Shown here one piece after another: positions 1-6,783 of a DNA stretch of 35,917 nt. The stretch lies in NCBI GenBank assembly GCA_012842035.1, contig DUTO01000095.1:1-35917 (forward strand), in the 5' to 3' direction. The translations under genes were made by a program, and so were the position numbers. Position 1 is the first letter of the stretch, and every line of letters starts with the position of its first letter. The stretch comes from Clostridia bacterium. GTDB lineage: Bacteria; Bacillota; Peptococcia; DRI-13; DTU073. The notes under the pieces are model-generated. The model was not told the DNA's origin. It worked only from the letters and a program-made list of their open reading frames with translations, and ran no database searches.

Positions 1-51
1 ATATGCGGATATTGCTACTTTAACGAGAGCTCTTTCCGGGAGAAGAGAAGT

Positions 52-480
52 ATGAAGCATGATAAGGAACAAGTTTTAAAAATAATCCGAGAATATTTTA
101 AAGACCAAAACGATATTTCTACCGTGTACTTATTTGGGTCAGTGGCCAAAGGAAGAACAACTTCCCATAGTGATGTGGATATTGCTGTTCTGTTTGTGCC
201 GGGACTATCTTTGTTTCAACGTTTTGAAAGAAGATTAGAGCTTGCTAATGACTTGGCAGATAGATTAAAGAAAAAAGTAGACCTTGTGGACTTGGCTGAA
301 GCTGATTTGTTTTTTATCCATCAAGTAATGTTACATAAGGAAATTGTTTTGGATAAAGATATCGAGAGGCGGGTATCTTTTGAAGTTGAAAAGCGCAGAA
401 ACTACTTTGATCGGAAATACTTTTATGACTTGTATCATCGCCAAGCATTAAAAAGGCTAGGGGAGAAAGGAAGAAAGTAG
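52..480 (+). CDS. mntA: MntA-type nucleotidyltransferase antitoxin
   Basis: This 142-residue protein is a minimal nucleotidyltransferase (MNT) domain. The family motif G-S-x10-D-x-D is intact: Gly29-Ser30 followed by Asp41 and Asp43, the metal-binding residues. In characterised HepT/MntA modules the MNT protein is the antitoxin and transfers AMP groups to a tyrosine of the HepT toxin. The partner gene starts 5 bases downstream, so the two are surely co-transcribed. A purine-rich ribosome binding site (GGGAGAAGAG) precedes the ATG. The family and pairing are clear. Whether this copy is active is inferred from the intact motif only. The window begins just upstream, so its promoter is not visible. 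Confidence 0.9.
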   Translation: MKHDKEQVLKIIREYFKDQNDISTVYLFGSVAKGRTTSHSDVDIAVLFVPGLSLFQRFERRLELANDLADRLKKKVDLVDLAEADLFFIHQVMLHKEIVLDKDIERRVSFEVEKRRNYFDRKYFYDLYHRQALKRLGEKGRK

Positions 481-484
481 CCAA

Positions 485-904
485 ATGGTTGAGAAAGAAG
501 CTGTAATTAGACGATTAACCTTTTTGGAAGAGTACTGTAGTGACCTTGTTGTAGCCAGACAAACTTTTAATTGGGCAAAGTTTGCAGATGATAAAGTGGT
601 GCAGCGTTATGTGGAAAGAACATTGCAAATGACCGTTGAAGCCTGTCTAGATATTGGCAATCACATTATTGCTTATGAAGGTTATCGTGAACCGGTTGAT
701 AATAAAGATGTTTTTCAGGTGCTTTTTGAACAGAAAATTTTAAATGAAGAATTAGTGGGAAACCTTAAAAAAATGGCTCAGTTCCGCAATGTAATCGTAC
801 ATGGCTATATACGAATTAAGCCGGAAATTGTGTATGGTGTTTTGCAAAAAAATTTGGGTGATATATTAGAATTTGCAAACCTTGTCCAAGAAAAATTTTT
901 GTAG
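485..904 (+). CDS. hepT: HepT-type (DUF86) toxin, putative RNase
   Basis: This 139-residue, mostly helical protein belongs to the DUF86/HepT family of HEPN-fold RNases. The catalytic motif R-x4-H-x-Y is present exactly: Arg101, His106, Tyr108. In known systems Arg and His form the RNase site, and the Tyr is AMPylated by the MntA antitoxin to silence the toxin. It lies 5 bases after mntA, and the ribosome binding site (AAGGAAG) sits in the end of that gene. A strong terminator follows, so mntA-hepT is probably a self-contained two-gene module. It may serve plasmid/phage defence or be a chromosomal relic; the sequence does not decide. Confidence 0.9.
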   Translation: MVEKEAVIRRLTFLEEYCSDLVVARQTFNWAKFADDKVVQRYVERTLQMTVEACLDIGNHIIAYEGYREPVDNKDVFQVLFEQKILNEELVGNLKKMAQFRNVIVHGYIRIKPEIVYGVLQKNLGDILEFANLVQEKFL

Positions 905-934
905 CGGAAATATATAGATAGGCTGTTTTTGGGT

Positions 935-978
935 AAAAAAATCCCGTATCACTTTAAGGTGACACGGGATTTTTTTTC
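935..978 (+). terminator. Rho-independent terminator after hepT
   Basis: The arms ATCCCGT and ACGGGAT are extended by TCAC/GTGA around a TTTAAG loop. A run of eight T follows on the plus strand and a run of A precedes, so it could work in both directions. Confidence 0.85.
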
Positions 979-1055
979 TTGGGGTGTAAATAGTAATAAG
1001 ATGCGCTTCGTTTGGATAAGATATAACAACAAATGAAGAGAGGAAGAAGATAAAA

Positions 1056-1400
1056 ATGCTTAAAGAGCGGTTTTCTAAAATTTCAGTAAGGTTTAGCCCC
1101 TGGAAAGTTTATGGCAGTAAATTAAGAAAATACATAGGTGCATTATTGACTGTGAAAAGTCCTGTTCAAGAGAATGGCTTAACAAAGTGCGGGTTGGCAA
1201 TTTTGGCGGAAAAAGCAAGAGTGGAATGGGGAGAGTCGCAAGTGCTTTTTAATGAAGCACAAGACCCTGAACTGATTAATCATGCGATTTTTGCGATGGA
1301 GGCGGCGGAAAGAAAATATATGTATTTATTACAAGAGGCTCGTAAAGAAAAGGTAGTTCATGAAGACCTTTATTCTGTTATTCATAATAGCTCGTTATAG
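1056..1400 (+). CDS. yaaL: YaaL-like DUF2508 family protein
   Basis: This 114-residue soluble protein has the DUF2508 pattern: an aromatic-rich helix, then DPELINHAIF and an AAERKYMYLLQEA helix near residues 69-96. The B. subtilis relative YaaL lies directly upstream of bofA, and the same pairing is seen here with bofA about 100 bases downstream. The function is not established; association with sporulation is inferred from the neighbour. The first 40 residues are basic and less conserved-looking. A ribosome binding site (GAGGAAGAAG) precedes the ATG. Confidence 0.75.
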   Translation: MLKERFSKISVRFSPWKVYGSKLRKYIGALLTVKSPVQENGLTKCGLAILAEKARVEWGESQVLFNEAQDPELINHAIFAMEAAERKYMYLLQEARKEKVVHEDLYSVIHNSSL

Positions 1401-1499
1401 ATATAGAGCGGGATAGTTTTTGGCTGTTCTAAAAAAGTTAAATGGACAATACAATATTAAGAGAATAAAGATTAAGAAAAAAGTGGTGGTGGAGAAAGT

Positions 1500-1763
1500 A
1501 TGGAAGTAGGAGTAATTTTAGCGACACTTTTATTATTAATTGTTTTGTATTTGATAGTTCGTTTGACTTTAGGACCTTTAAAAGTGCTGACACGGTTTTT
1601 TGTGCACTGTCTAATTGCCTTATTGGTATTGGTAGGGCTTAATTTTGCAGGGTTTTATGCCGGTTTCCATTTGCCGGTAAATCCGGTGAGTGTAATGGGG
1701 GTGGGGATCCTAGGTTTCCCCGGTTTAATTCTGTTAGCTTTTTTGAGCTATTTGTTTATCTAG
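1500..1763 (+). CDS. bofA: Pro-sigma-K processing inhibitor BofA
   Basis: This 87-residue membrane protein has hydrophobic segments at about residues 3-22, 33-55 and 62-87, and ends in a hydrophobic tail. The length, membrane layout and position after a yaaL-like gene match BofA. In B. subtilis BofA sits in the outer forespore membrane and holds the SpoIVFB protease inactive until the forespore signals, which delays sigma-K activation. The conserved C-terminal part (GILGFPGLILL) is present. A GGTGGTGGAG ribosome binding site precedes the ATG. Sigma-E control would be expected from the family, but I do not see a convincing sigma-E promoter. Confidence 0.88.
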   Translation: MEVGVILATLLLLIVLYLIVRLTLGPLKVLTRFFVHCLIALLVLVGLNFAGFYAGFHLPVNPVSVMGVGILGFPGLILLAFLSYLFI

Positions 1764-1783
1764 GGTTTATTTCAGAGTAAAAT

Positions 1784-1825
1784 AAAGGCTTTACTTCTTT
1801 ATTGTTAAGGGGTAGAGCCTTTGTT
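1784..1825 (+). terminator. Probable terminator after bofA
   Basis: AAAGGCT-T-TAC (1784-1794) pairs with GTA-G-AGCCTTT (1812-1822), followed by TTTGTTTATAA. The T-tract is imperfect. The TTG codon at 1802 lies in the loop, which argues against it as the start of the next gene. Confidence 0.55.
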
Positions 1826-2563
1826 TATAAAAGGGTATTTATCCGGATAAAATATGATCATCTTTTAATTAGGGAGGGGTTACGAATAAGGGAAGGGCAA
1901 GAGCGGATAGTAGAGGCTTATGTGGGGGAATATGCCAGTGGTAAAAGCGAGGTAGCTTTAAATCGCGCCTTAAATCTTGTGCAGAGGGGACATCAACCGG
2001 TAACATTAGTTGATTTTGATTTGGTAGAACCTTTTTATACTTTGCGTCCTTTGCAAAAAGAATTGTTGAAGCAAGGCTTACAAGTTTTAACTTGGGAAAC
2101 GGGAAAGGTGATCGGCTGGGGGGAAACAGGAACTTTACTTAAGCCGGAGGTCAGATGGGCTTTAAACAGGAAAGGTGATGTCATTATTGATGTAGGTTAT
2201 GGAGTGGCAGGGATAGGGAAACTGGCTCTTTTGGCCAATATCGACGAATGTCCGGAATTAAAGGTATATGTAGTGCTTAATATGGCACGACCGCTTACTG
2301 CTAGCGTGGTGGGAATTGTGGAGTATGTTCAAACATTGGGGACTGTGCAAGGCGTAATTAATAATTCTCATTGTGGAGATGATACTAATATCGAGCTTAT
2401 TCAGGAGGGGGCAAAAGTGGTTACGCAAGCCGCTAACATATTAGGTTTACCGGTAATAGGGACAACCGTAGAGCAAAGGTTTGCTGAGCAGATTGAGGAA
2501 TATGATGTGATGGGTAATCCTGTGTTTTTTCTAGAGCGACAGATGAATCGCTATTTATGGTGA
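1802..2563 (+). CDS. P-loop ATP-binding protein next to 2-oxoacid oxidoreductase
   Basis: The open frame encodes a SIMIBI/CobQ-like nucleotide-binding protein. It has a Walker A motif GEYASGKS (residues 42-49 counted from 1802), an acidic strand LVDFDLVEPFYTLRP after it, and a later strand VIIDVGYGV resembling Walker B. No membrane segment is visible. The true start is unresolved. TTG at 1802 lies in the loop of a terminator-like hairpin, and the conserved part only begins near residue 34. The best ribosome binding site (GGGAGGGG, 1872-1879) is followed only by ATA or other non-ATG codons. The gene ends 30 bases before the oxidoreductase alpha subunit, so the two are probably co-transcribed. 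Its role, such as cofactor loading, assembly or regulation of that enzyme, is inference from context. Confidence 0.7.
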   Translation: MLRGRAFVYKRVFIRIKYDHLLIREGLRIREGQERIVEAYVGEYASGKSEVALNRALNLVQRGHQPVTLVDFDLVEPFYTLRPLQKELLKQGLQVLTWETGKVIGWGETGTLLKPEVRWALNRKGDVIIDVGYGVAGIGKLALLANIDECPELKVYVVLNMARPLTASVVGIVEYVQTLGTVQGVINNSHCGDDTNIELIQEGAKVVTQAANILGLPVIGTTVEQRFAEQIEEYDVMGNPVFFLERQMNRYLW

Positions 2564-2593
2564 TTTTAAATAGAATTGGGAGGCGGTGCCTTA

Positions 2594-3685
2594 ATGGCAG
2601 AAAAGCCAATTACAGATGAGAAACGTGTTTTTATGACGGGAAATGAAGCGGTGGCCTGGGCCGCTTTAGCTGCCGAAGCCGAGATTATGTATGGGTACCC
2701 GATTACGCCACAAAATGAGATTATGCATTATTGGACTAGGCTGGCTCCTAAATATAAGCGTAAGTTTTTGCAAACTGAAGATGAAATTTCGGCCGGCTTT
2801 ACTACCTGTGGGGGTGTATTAGCCGGGAAGCGGGCTTTTACAGCGACAGCCGGTCCCGGCAATGTTTTAATGCAGGAAGCGATGAGTATGGCGGAGATGA
2901 TGAGGATTCCCACTGTGGTAGTAGTGCAACAGCGGGGAGGTCCCTCTACGGCCACGGTGATTTATTCACAGCAGGAAACTACTTTAACTTGTTTTGGCGG
3001 CAATGGCGAAGGTTTGCGGCTTGTTTATTCCACAAGTTCTCATCAGGAATTATTCGATTATACCATTAAAGCTTTTTACATGGCCTGGAAATATCGTTTC
3101 CCTACTTTTGTATTAGGGGATGGTTATCAGGCGAAAATGCGTGAGTCCCTTTATCTTTATAATCCTATTGAAAAAGGAATGCCGCTGGCTGAATCTTATC
3201 CTTTTTTAGGGCAGGAAGGGAGGCCCGGGGTAGAGCGTGAACCGTCCCATTTAAGGAATACTTATAATACAGAGGAAGAACTTTATCAGATTATTTCAGG
3301 GTATGTGGAAGATTATGAGCGGATGATTCCGGAGGTAGTGGAGTATCAGGTTAGTGATCTTGAGGATGCGGAGATAGTGGTGATTGCCCACGGGATTGTC
3401 TCTAGAGCGGCACGGGAAGCGGTAAAGGTTTTACGCCAGGAGGGTCGGAAAGTAGGCTATTTTCGTCCCATAACCCTGCGCCCTTTCCCGACAGGAAAAT
3501 TGCGGGAAATTGCCCCCAAGGCTAAAAAACTGGTAGTGGCGGAATCGGCGCAAGGGCAGTTGTTTAAATTAGTGCAAGAGGCTCTTTACGGGGAAACGGT
3601 TCCCCTAGAACCGTATTTTAAACCCGGACTGGGGATAACCGGAGAAGAGCTGGTGGAGTTTTTACAAAGCAACTTTGGGCAGTAG
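2594..3685 (+). CDS. korA: 2-oxoacid:ferredoxin oxidoreductase, alpha subunit
   Basis: This 363-residue subunit is of the 2-oxoglutarate/ketoisovalerate ferredoxin oxidoreductase alpha type. It has the pyrimidine-binding segment near the N-terminus (GYPITPQNEI), TATAGPG, and QRGGPSTAT. The C-terminal transketolase-like domain covers roughly residues 260-360. The enzyme oxidatively decarboxylates a 2-oxoacid to acyl-CoA and reduces ferredoxin, and can run in reverse with strong reductant. The start is placed at ATG 2594 because GGGAGGCGG lies just upstream; an in-frame TTG at 2576 would overlap that site. The substrate (2-oxoglutarate versus branched-chain oxoacid or pyruvate) cannot be fixed by eye, so the symbol is provisional. 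Confidence 0.85.
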   Translation: MAEKPITDEKRVFMTGNEAVAWAALAAEAEIMYGYPITPQNEIMHYWTRLAPKYKRKFLQTEDEISAGFTTCGGVLAGKRAFTATAGPGNVLMQEAMSMAEMMRIPTVVVVQQRGGPSTATVIYSQQETTLTCFGGNGEGLRLVYSTSSHQELFDYTIKAFYMAWKYRFPTFVLGDGYQAKMRESLYLYNPIEKGMPLAESYPFLGQEGRPGVEREPSHLRNTYNTEEELYQIISGYVEDYERMIPEVVEYQVSDLEDAEIVVIAHGIVSRAAREAVKVLRQEGRKVGYFRPITLRPFPTGKLREIAPKAKKLVVAESAQGQLFKLVQEALYGETVPLEPYFKPGLGITGEELVEFLQSNFGQ

Positions 3686-3729
3686 TAACTGAAAAGATAA
3701 ACAAAACTGGTAGAGAGTGAGGGATTTAA

Positions 3730-4479
3730 ATGGCGACAGTTCCCAAGATGCCAAAGTCCTGGCGGGTAGAAACAAAGCCTCATAAGTTTTGCCCGGGGTG
3801 TGGACATGGTTTGGTTTTAAAAGCACTAGGTGAGGCCATTGATGAATTAGATATTCAGGATAGGGTTGTTTTCGGTTGTGATATTGGTTGTTCGCTTTTA
3901 GCTTGGGATTTTTTTAATGTGGATATCGTGCAGACCCATCACGGACGAACAACACCGGTAATGGTAGGGGTAAAAAGGGCACGTCCGGATAGGATTTGTA
4001 TTGCTTATATGGGGGATGGCGGGGGGTATGCGATTGGGGCTCAGCATTTAGTTAATGCGGCGACCCGCAATGAGAAAATCACTGCTATTTTGGTGAACAA
4101 CTGTAACTATGGGATGACGGGTGGACAGATGGCTCCAACGACTTTGCCGGAAATGAAAACAGAGACAACGCCTTATGGCCGGGACGTGGAGGAAACAGGG
4201 TATCCGACCCAGGGGCCGGAGATGGTGGCGGCGATTACCAGAGAAGGCGCCTATACGGCACGAGGGACAGTGGCTAAGGTGCGCCAATTGAAAAATTATT
4301 TAAAAAAGGCTTTACAGAATCAGCTAGAGGGGAAGGGTTTTTCTTTTGTGGAGGCTCTTTCCGGGTGTCCGACCAACTGGAGTACTAATGCTAAAGCGAC
4401 GTGGGCTTTTCTAGAGGAAAATATGACGAAATATTTTAAAGTGGGTGAAGTAAAAGTACCAGTAAAGGAGGAAGAATAG
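3730..4479 (+). CDS. korB: 2-oxoacid:ferredoxin oxidoreductase, beta subunit (TPP-binding)
   Basis: This 249-residue thiamine-diphosphate subunit carries CPGCGHG at residues 21-27, which belongs to the cluster-binding/TPP region of the family. GDGG at 95-98, followed about 27 residues later by NNCNYGMTGGQ, is the TPP-Mg2+ motif. With the alpha subunit it forms the active site, and it holds a proximal [4Fe-4S] cluster in known enzymes; Cys21, Cys24, Cys50 and Cys54 are candidate ligands. It sits 44 bases after alpha and 4 bases before gamma, in one operon. There is no separate ferredoxin-like delta subunit gene next to it. Exact 2-oxoacid preference is unknown. Confidence 0.88.
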   Translation: MATVPKMPKSWRVETKPHKFCPGCGHGLVLKALGEAIDELDIQDRVVFGCDIGCSLLAWDFFNVDIVQTHHGRTTPVMVGVKRARPDRICIAYMGDGGGYAIGAQHLVNAATRNEKITAILVNNCNYGMTGGQMAPTTLPEMKTETTPYGRDVEETGYPTQGPEMVAAITREGAYTARGTVAKVRQLKNYLKKALQNQLEGKGFSFVEALSGCPTNWSTNAKATWAFLEENMTKYFKVGEVKVPVKEEE

Positions 4480-4483
4480 ATTT

Positions 4484-5053
4484 ATGAAGGGTACGGTAAA
4501 AATTGCGTTAGCCGGAGAAGGTGGACAAGGTGTGCAGTCAGTAGCCGGAATTATGGTGGAGGCGGCTAATGATGAAGGACGCGAGGCTTTGTACATTCCT
4601 AATTTTGGCGTGGAACAGCGAGGTGGGGTGTCCCTGGCTTTTTGCCAAATTTCAGATGAAAAAGTAGGAGCACCCAAATTTCGCGATGCCGACCTGGTGA
4701 TCGCCTTATCGGAGCGAGCTGTCCGGCGGACAAGACAGTATGTGCATAAAGATACTTTGTTTATTTATGATAGTTCAATGCAAGGGATTGAAGATGAATT
4801 GCCGCGGAACGCTAAAAAAGTTTTAGCTATTCCGGCTTTAGAGATAGCTAAAAAAGAGCTGCATCCGCGGGTCTTTAATATTATCATTATGGGAGCGGCG
4901 ATCGAGGCGACAAAAATTGTGGAGATGGAACAAGCGAAAAAAGCAGTAGAGAAGAGGCTAGGCTACAAATTTGCTCAAAACCCCAAGCTGCGGGAATTGA
5001 ATTTTAAAGCCTTGGAACGGGGAGCGGAATTGGTGAAAGAATCATTAGCGTGA
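4484..5053 (+). CDS. korC: 2-oxoacid:ferredoxin oxidoreductase, gamma subunit
   Basis: This 189-residue subunit has the family N-terminal motif GEGGQGV (residues 11-17) and the PNFGVEQRGG segment near 42-51, typical of the gamma domain that contributes to CoA binding in this enzyme class. It begins 4 bases after the beta subunit, and its ribosome binding site (AAAGGAGGAAG) lies inside the end of that gene, so translation is likely coupled. It is the last gene of the operon; after it comes about 130 bases without a gene or a clear terminator. Confidence 0.87.
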   Translation: MKGTVKIALAGEGGQGVQSVAGIMVEAANDEGREALYIPNFGVEQRGGVSLAFCQISDEKVGAPKFRDADLVIALSERAVRRTRQYVHKDTLFIYDSSMQGIEDELPRNAKKVLAIPALEIAKKELHPRVFNIIIMGAAIEATKIVEMEQAKKAVEKRLGYKFAQNPKLRELNFKALERGAELVKESLA

Positions 5054-5184
5054 AAGAAAAATTAAAAAGGAATTGATTCTGCACAGGGGAGATTTCGGGG
5101 GGAGCCTTGCAAATATTCAAAATATAAGTTACAATTATGTCATTAATGGAGTGTTTACGGTGAGGAGAAAGAAAGGGATAATTT

Positions 5185-5799
5185 ATGGGGGAGATCGATC
5201 AGGATAATGGAATGAAAGACCATTCCACAAGAAGTAATCTTATGAGGGACTTACGGAGATATCAGGTGGGAATATGGGTAATGCAAAAGAAAACGCTGCA
5301 GGAGCAAAAAAAATGGTTGGCACAACAGAATTTATATGTTGGTATACCAACAGCATTGGGGTTAATAAAAGATGAGAAGAGGTCAGCGTTAGTGATAGAG
5401 GAGATACCTCCTTTGCCGGAAGATATATGGAAAGCCAGAGAACAGTTACGGCGTACGTCCGAGCAATTAAGAGAATCGACAAAGCGGTTACTTGATAGAT
5501 ATGAGAAAGGCATATATTTGATCCCGGGATTTAAAACGTTATCTCGGCTTATACGGGGAGAAGATTTCTCACAAGTAGAGAAATTATCGCAACTTGCAGA
5601 GGAACAATTACAAGAAGCAGAGGAACTATTGCAACAAATAGAGGTGCAGCAAACAACCCCGGAACAGGATAGAAAGTCACTTAAGGATTTCGTGGTTCCG
5701 GAAAAAGGAGCACAACCACAGGAAAACAGTCTAGTTGTCGAGGGGCGAGCTGTGGAAAAGTCATCTTTGCAGAAAATTAATGACGAAATAGCACGTTAG
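5185..5799 (+). CDS. Uncharacterised coiled-coil protein
   Basis: I do not recognise this 204-residue protein. It is soluble, with no signal peptide or membrane segment. It is rich in Gln, Glu, Lys and Arg and has two heptad-like stretches, about residues 75-105 and 126-150 (runs such as LAEEQLQEAEELLQQI). Between them lies a more ordered segment with Pro-Gly (IPGFKTLSRLI). The last 50 residues look disordered. GC-rich codons are not favoured and composition is like the neighbours. It stands alone between the oxidoreductase operon and a decayed gene. The ribosome binding site AAAGGGA is 8 bases before the ATG. It could be a lineage-specific scaffold protein, but no function can be assigned. 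Confidence 0.6.
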   Translation: MGEIDQDNGMKDHSTRSNLMRDLRRYQVGIWVMQKKTLQEQKKWLAQQNLYVGIPTALGLIKDEKRSALVIEEIPPLPEDIWKAREQLRRTSEQLRESTKRLLDRYEKGIYLIPGFKTLSRLIRGEDFSQVEKLSQLAEEQLQEAEELLQQIEVQQTTPEQDRKSLKDFVVPEKGAQPQENSLVVEGRAVEKSSLQKINDEIAR

Positions 5800-5830
5800 T
5801 TTTCACTATTGTTATAAGAAGCCGGGGGGG

Positions 5831-6040
5831 GGAAGCATCGGACTTTTACTGAAGAAAGGTTTGCCTGCTCAGGTAGGCGAGACAATCATAGGCGGTTTGG
5901 CACTTTGCGTGTTCTATATTGGGATTAGCGGTTCCTTATTAATTATCGGTATTGCTCTTAATATGTTTAAGGTTACGAATCTTAAAATAATGAATTATGT
6001 TCCGGCAATTTTTTTCATAATTATTTTTTGTTTGTTTTAA
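5831..6040 (+). pseudogene. Remnant of a DUF554 family membrane protein
   Basis: An open frame of 69 codons without a start codon reads as two joined ends of a DUF554 (YdfK-like) protein. The first half (IGLLLKKGLPAQVGETIIGG) matches the N-terminal region of that family. The second half (LLIIGIALNMFKVTNLKIMN) matches its C-terminal region. In a full-length protein of roughly 230 residues these are separated by well over 100 residues. The first 10-15 residues are missing too: only 31 bases separate the frame from the previous gene, and these include a run of nine G (5824-5832). I infer an internal deletion plus loss of the start. An alternative is a short expressed fragment from a GTG/TTG start. 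The family match is from memory of the family pattern. Confidence 0.6.
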
Positions 6041-6125
6041 TGTTACCCGACCTTTTGTTTATAACCAAGACAAGAAGAGCAGAATATGCTATAGGTAAAC
6101 AAATAAATTTGGGGTGTTGTAATTA

Positions 6126-6377
6126 ATGAAAGAAAAGAGCAGAGATTCTGTGGAGCGTAAACTATTGCCGATCTGTTTTTTATGTAATTTGGTGCCGCGT
6201 GAAGGTATTGCCAGTGGTTTTCTTTTTAAGGGTGTTTTTATCTGTGGACAATGTGAACATGAATTAATAAATTGCAATATAGATAATCAGGTGAAATATA
6301 AAGTGGCGATTGAGAAAATAAGAAAAATATTATTTAAAAAAAGTCCCGGCAAATGTTCACCAGGACTAAAACAATAG
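6126..6377 (+). CDS. csfB: Sigma-G inhibitor Gin (CsfB-like)
   Basis: This 83-residue protein has the Gin zinc-finger layout: CFLC near residues 17-20 and CGQC near 40-43, separated by a short beta-rich stretch (EGIASGFLFKGVFI). In B. subtilis Gin binds and inhibits sigma-G (and sigma-E) so that forespore late genes are not switched on too early. There the gene also lies between bofA and the yaaO-holB group, which matches this position. The C-terminal 20 residues, rich in Lys and Pro, overlap a hairpin that works best as a terminator for the opposite strand. Confidence 0.85.
   Translation: MKEKSRDSVERKLLPICFLCNLVPREGIASGFLFKGVFICGQCEHELINCNIDNQVKYKVAIEKIRKILFKKSPGKCSPGLKQ
6336..6367 (-). terminator. 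Minus-strand terminator inside the 3' end of gin
   Basis: Read on the minus strand, AGTCCTGG and CCGGGACT form an 8-bp stem (one U-G wobble) with a 10-base loop, followed by a run of seven T. On the plus strand the same wobble becomes a C-A mismatch and there is no T-tract, so the signal belongs to the minus-strand gene ending at 6383. Confidence 0.65.
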
Positions 6378-6382
6378 GGTTA

Positions 6383-6634
6383 CTATGGTCTAAAGAGCAG
6401 TGATGTTTTGGTCGAAAAGCTTTTTTGGAGCTGGCGATGTCGTTCTCTTTCATGAATAATGGTGATTTCTTGCCGAATTTGCATTAGTTTAAGTTTGTTT
6501 ATGCCTGTTTTTTGAGATAACTCCCGGTCACTGATTTCTCTTTTCCAAGCCCTGATAATTTTATTTACATCACATTTATATTTTTGGCTTAAAGCAATAG
6601 TATCTACCAGTTTTTTTTTCTTATCTCTCGGCAT
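6383..6634 (-). CDS. Small helix-turn-helix-like protein, unknown
   Basis: This 83-residue basic protein is not one I recognise. Residues about 12-55 read like a helix-turn-helix: a first helix with LSQKYKCDVNKIIRAWK, then DRELSQKTGINKLKLMQIRQ, which resembles a recognition-helix pair. The C-terminus is rich in Arg, His and Gln. The start is set at ATG 6634. The GTG at 6643 would use the ribosome binding site AGAGGTG itself as its first codon, while that site is 6 bases from ATG 6634. The gene converges on gin with only 5 bases between their ends. It may be a small DNA-binding regulator. Confidence 0.6.
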   Translation of the reverse strand: MPRDKKKKLVDTIALSQKYKCDVNKIIRAWKREISDRELSQKTGINKLKLMQIRQEITIIHERERHRQLQKSFSTKTSLLFRP

Positions 6635-6741
6635 TAAGTTCACCTCTGATTTTTTTAGTTCTTATGTTGTTATTTTCCCCGAGAAGAGAGGATTATGTGC
6701 AGTTTTTAAAAGTAAGTTAAAGGAAATTTAATAAAATAAAG

Positions 6742-6765
6742 AAAAAAGGCCGGATGGCCTTTTTT
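6742..6765. terminator. Bidirectional terminator downstream of GAPDH
   Basis: AAAAAAGGCC and GGCCTTTTTT flank a four-base GGAT loop, giving a symmetric stem with T-tracts on both strands. It lies 19 bases past the stop of the minus-strand GAPDH gene, so termination of that gene is the likely role. Confidence 0.8.
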
Positions 6766-6783
6766 AGTTTTGGGATATTTTTT

